NCBI RefSeq assembly: GCF_900460525.1
Contig: NZ_UHIY01000001.1
Span: 3,348,001-3,412,000, forward strand
DNA length: 64,000 bases
Source: Yersinia kristensenii
GTDB lineage: Bacteria > Pseudomonadota > Gammaproteobacteria > Enterobacterales > Enterobacteriaceae
Direction: 5' to 3'
In this document: piece after piece, positions 61,221 to 64,000 of the stretch
Numbering within the stretch: the stretch's first letter is position 1
Layout: each line of letters opens with the position of its first letter
Notes under the pieces: generated by a model
Told to the model about the DNA's origin: nothing
What the model saw: only the letters and a program-made list of their open reading frames with translations
The model's database searches: none
Made by a program: the position numbers and the translations under genes

Positions 61221-62522
61221 ATGCGCATTGTCATTTTAGGAAGTGGTGTGGTGGGTGTCGCCAGTGCCTGGTACTTAGCGAAAGATGGGCATGATGTTAC
61301 GGTCATTGACCGGCAGGACGGGCCCGCTCAGGAAACCAGCGCCGGTAATGCGGGCCAAATATCACCGGGTTACGCCGCCCCTTGGGCCGCCCCTGGAGTC
61401 CCATTGAAAGCCATTAAATGGATGTTCCAGCGCCATGCGCCATTAGCTGTCCATCTTGATGGCAGCGCCGCCCAGTTGCGCTGGATGTGGCAAATGCTAA
61501 GAAACTGCGATACATCCCACTATATGATTAACAAAAGTCGGATGGTGCGCCTGGCTGAATACAGCCGTGATTGTTTAAAAGATCTGCGCGAAGATACCGG
61601 TATTCAATATGAAGGGCGTCAGGGCGGAACTCTGCAATTATTCCGAACCGAACAGCAATTTAATAATGCCGCCAAAGATATTGCGGTATTGGATGATGCG
61701 GGGGTACCGTATTCATTATTAACTGCGGATCAACTGGCCAGTGTGGAGCCGGCATTGGCAAAAGTCTCATATAAACTCGCTGGCGGTTTACGTCTCCCTA
61801 ATGATGAAACCGGCGACTGTAAATTGTTTACTGAGCGGTTGGCAAAAATGGCCGAGCAAGCGGGGGTGAAATTTATCTTCAATCGCTCAGTGGATAAATT
61901 GCTGGTGGATGGAAATCAAATCGCAGGTGTGTTGTGCGGCGATGATATTATGACAGCCGATGCCTATGTCGTGGCTTTTGGCGCTTATTCTACCGCGCTG
62001 CTGGCGGGGTTGGTGTCGATCCCTGTTTATCCGCTAAAAGGTTACTCGCTAACTATCCCGATCACCAACCCGGCTGCTGCGCCATTTTCTACCGTGCTGG
62101 ATGAAACCTATAAGATTGCCATTACTCGTTTTGATGACCGGATTCGAGTGGGCGGGATGGCGGAAATCGTGGGCTTCAATACCCAATTGGAACAGGCACG
62201 GCGAGAAACTCTGGAAATGGTGGTCGGCGATTTGTATCCCGATGGCGGCAATATTAGTCAGGCCACATTTTGGACCGGTTTGCGGCCGATGACACCGGAT
62301 GGTACGCCTATTGTGGGGCGAACTTCACTGAAAAATCTCTACCTCAATACTGGCCATGGCACTTTAGGCTGGACGATGGCCTGCGGTTCAGGCCAATTAT
62401 TGGCCGATATCATGGTTGGCCGGCGTCCTGCTATTTTTGCTGATGATCTTTCGGTCTCCCGCTATAGCGCTGGCTTTCGGCCACTGAATGTCACGCCATT
62501 ACAGGATATTCATCCAGTTTAA
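61221..62522 (+). CDS. dadA: D-amino acid dehydrogenase small subunit DadA
   Basis: A 433-residue FAD enzyme (E. coli 432) that oxidises D-alanine to pyruvate and ammonia at the inner membrane. The FAD fold is [20 protein letters not shown] at the N-terminus, followed by [20 protein letters not shown] and the C-terminal [14 protein letters not shown] and [14 protein letters not shown]. The start MRIVILGSG has GGGGGATG just before it. dadX follows 66 bases later, forming the classical L-alanine catabolic pair: DadX racemises L- to D-alanine, then DadA oxidises it. CRP (and probably Lrp) control is expected. Confidence 0.97.
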   Translation: MRIVILGSGVVGVASAWYLAKDGHDVTVIDRQDGPAQETSAGNAGQISPGYAAPWAAPGVPLKAIKWMFQRHAPLAVHLDGSAAQLRWMWQMLRNCDTSHYMINKSRMVRLAEYSRDCLKDLREDTGIQYEGRQGGTLQLFRTEQQFNNAAKDIAVLDDAGVPYSLLTADQLASVEPALAKVSYKLAGGLRLPNDETGDCKLFTERLAKMAEQAGVKFIFNRSVDKLLVDGNQIAGVLCGDDIMTADAYVVAFGAYSTALLAGLVSIPVYPLKGYSLTIPITNPAAAPFSTVLDETYKIAITRFDDRIRVGGMAEIVGFNTQLEQARRETLEMVVGDLYPDGGNISQATFWTGLRPMTPDGTPIVGRTSLKNLYLNTGHGTLGWTMACGSGQLLADIMVGRRPAIFADDLSVSRYSAGFRPLNVTPLQDIHPV

Positions 62523-62588
62523 TATAATTCTGTTGATAATAATGGCTATTGATAATAACGACTGAAGATTGTCCCAGAAGGAATAAGC

Positions 62589-63656
62589 ATGCCTCGCCCG
62601 ATATCTGCCACGCTGAATTTATCTGCACTGCACCATAATTTAAGTCTTGTTCGCCAACGAGCCAAAACAGCTAAAATCTGGTCAGTGGTCAAAGCAAATG
62701 CTTATGGTCATGGTTTAGCACGTATTTGGTCGGGGCTGGCGGCCACGGATGGGTTTGCTTTACTGGATTTAAATGAAGCCATTCTATTGCGAGAGCAGGG
62801 CTGGCACGGGCCAATTTTACTGTTGGAAGGTTTTTTCCAGCCGCAAGATTTAGTGTTGCTGGATCATTATCGACTGACCACGTCCGTCCACAGTGATTGG
62901 CAGCTGGAAGCCATTAAAGCGGCCCGCCTGACGGCTCCGCTCAATATTTATTTGAAATTCAATAGCGGTATGAATCGATTGGGATTCCCTGTTGGGCAAG
63001 CGCAGGCGGTGTGGCAATGGGCGAAAAGCCTCAGCAATGTCGGCGAAGTGACATTAATGAGCCACTTTGCCAATGCAGATAATTCTATCGGCGTAGATGA
63101 ACAGTTTACGCAGATTCAACAGGCCACGGGGCATATTCCGGCGGCGCGATGCTTTGCTAATTCGGCCGCGATATTGCGTAATCCACAGACCCATTATGAC
63201 TGGGTGCGGCCGGGGATTATTCTCTATGGGGCGTCGCCCAGTGGTGATATGGCGGATATTGCGGGCATGGGTTTGCGCCCGGTGATGAGTTTACGCAGTG
63301 AGATTATTGCGGTGCAATCATTATCTGCGGGACAACGTGTGGGATATGGTGGCCGCTATCGTGCCAGTGGGGCGCAACGCATTGGGGTGGTGGCTTGTGG
63401 TTATGCCGATGGCTATCCACGACTCGCACCCAGTGGAACCCCGATAATGGTAGACGGCATATTGACTCACACGGTGGGCGCGATTTCGATGGATATGCTC
63501 ACCGTGGATTTAACACCTTGCCCACAAGCGCAGATTGGCAGCAAAGTCGAGATATGGGGCGAAAATGTGCTGATTGATCAGGTGGCAAAGGCTGCCGGAA
63601 CCGTGGGGTATGAATTGATGTGCGCGCTGGCAAGTCGTGTTACCTGTCTGACTTGA
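62589..63656 (+). CDS. dadX: Catabolic alanine racemase DadX
   Basis: A 355-residue PLP enzyme (E. coli 356) that interconverts L- and D-alanine, feeding DadA. The Schiff-base Lys35 is in SVVKANAYGHG. The second base, a Tyr, is in QRVGYGGRY. The substrate-loop GAISMDMLTVD is conserved. AGAAGGAAT precedes the ATG. It lies in the dadAX operon. The following gap contains an ERIC-like repeat. Confidence 0.97.
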   Translation: MPRPISATLNLSALHHNLSLVRQRAKTAKIWSVVKANAYGHGLARIWSGLAATDGFALLDLNEAILLREQGWHGPILLLEGFFQPQDLVLLDHYRLTTSVHSDWQLEAIKAARLTAPLNIYLKFNSGMNRLGFPVGQAQAVWQWAKSLSNVGEVTLMSHFANADNSIGVDEQFTQIQQATGHIPAARCFANSAAILRNPQTHYDWVRPGIILYGASPSGDMADIAGMGLRPVMSLRSEIIAVQSLSAGQRVGYGGRYRASGAQRIGVVACGYADGYPRLAPSGTPIMVDGILTHTVGAISMDMLTVDLTPCPQAQIGSKVEIWGENVLIDQVAKAAGTVGYELMCALASRVTCLT

Positions 63657-63670
63657 CCCTGTGGTGGTGT

Positions 63671-63812
63671 TAGCGGCTGTTGTGACTCGGCCCGTCCATG
63701 GGCTTCGCCGCTGCAAATAGCGTTCAAATCTACACCCGAATCACTGACTTATGTCAGCTTATCGGGATGATTTCATTTGCAGCCTTGCTACAACATCAAT
63801 TCAATTGGGTAA
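63671..63812. repeat. ERIC-like repeat after dadX
   Basis: The right part (CCCGAATCACTGACTTATGT, then ATCGGGATGA, TTTGCAGCC and CAATTGGGTA) matches the repeat copies at 19299-19556. The left part contains the GC-rich module GACTCGGCCCGTCCATGGGC shared with 10329-10348. Confidence 0.65.
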
Positions 63813-63843
63813 TCGGTTTATTATTTACCATTGAAGTGACATG

Positions 63844-64000
63844 TTAGTTTATTTTCTGCAACTTACCGCGCACATGTTTACTGGCACGACGTGCCTGCCA
63901 GGCCAGTAAGCAACCCGCTAACATCACAATAGCCAATGATAATTTAGGTTCAATTGGCAAGGCCATGGCGAATAAACCTAGCCCGGCACCACCTGCCATT
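63844..64000 (-). CDS. Partial small membrane protein, runs off the window
   Basis: On the minus strand an open frame ends at TAA (63844-63846) and extends to the window edge. The last 51 residues start MAGGAGLGLFAMALPIEPKL, contain a hydrophobic segment (LSLAIVMLAGCLLAW) and end with a basic tail (RRASKHVRGKLQKIN). The ATG at the window edge could be the start, or the gene may continue beyond. I do not recognise it; the topology suggests a small inner-membrane protein. Confidence 0.55.
   Translation of the reverse strand, partial: MAGGAGLGLFAMALPIEPKLSLAIVMLAGCLLAWQARRASKHVRGKLQKIN

Overview
The window looks like chromosomal core DNA of a Yersinia species (enterocolitica-type or a close relative). 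This rests on close protein similarity to Enterobacterales, gene blocks in the same order as the E. coli chromosome but joined differently, and several 126-127 bp ERIC elements, which are abundant in yersiniae. No database search was possible, so the species is inferred. Nearly all genes are recognisable housekeeping genes. There is no prophage, CRISPR array, complete insertion sequence, rRNA or toxin locus.

Layout: (1) 0.4-3.1 kb: a membrane diguanylate cyclase, then a degenerate GDPD-like exported protein between two near-identical tRNA-Ser(GGA) genes. (2) 3.2-12 kb: ghrA-ycdX-ycdY, yceB, mdtH, rimJ-yceH-yceM-murJ (central metabolism, efflux, ribosomal protein acetylation, lipid II flipping). 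(3) 12-20 kb: argS, yecM, cutC, cmoAB (wobble uridine modification), yecN, yecE, yecD. (4) 20.4-26.1 kb: aspS, nudB, yebC, ruvC, ruvAB (folate and Holliday-junction processing), with ERIC elements inside the promoter and start regions of nudB and ruvA. (5) 26.2-31.2 kb: znuCB/znuA zinc uptake from a Zur-type operator, then mepM and lpxM for the envelope. (6) 31.2-36.8 kb: pykA, hexR, zwf, eda, with matching HexR-type operators before pykA and zwf and no edd between zwf and eda. (7) 37-45.3 kb: mdtJI with an upstream leader ORF, yoaB, yoaA, tsaB, yeaY, fadD, rnd. (8) 45.5-51.2 kb: minCDE, a Fur-box-preceded small exported protein, ycgL, a lytic transglycosylase lipoprotein, ycgM, ycgN. (9) 51.5-55.7 kb: the most accessory-looking stretch, with an AT-rich acyltransferase-3/SGNH membrane protein, a small exported protein and a stand-alone LpxA paralogue. 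(10) 55.8-63.7 kb: dsbB, nhaB, fadR, ycgB (SpoVR), dadAX with a strong CRP site. The window ends inside a small membrane-protein gene.

The most interesting signals are the LpxA paralogue (catalytic histidines kept, ruler and sugar-nucleotide-contact positions changed), the Fur-box-linked small exported protein, the mdtJI leader ORF, the ERIC element that appears to supply the first codons of nudB, and the GDPD-like protein lacking metal-binding residues. Many start codons were moved inward from the longest open frame on the basis of ribosome-binding sites and known family N-termini. Four genes appear to start with TTG (nudB, fadD, rnd, lpxA-like) and three with GTG (ruvA, mepM, yoaA).
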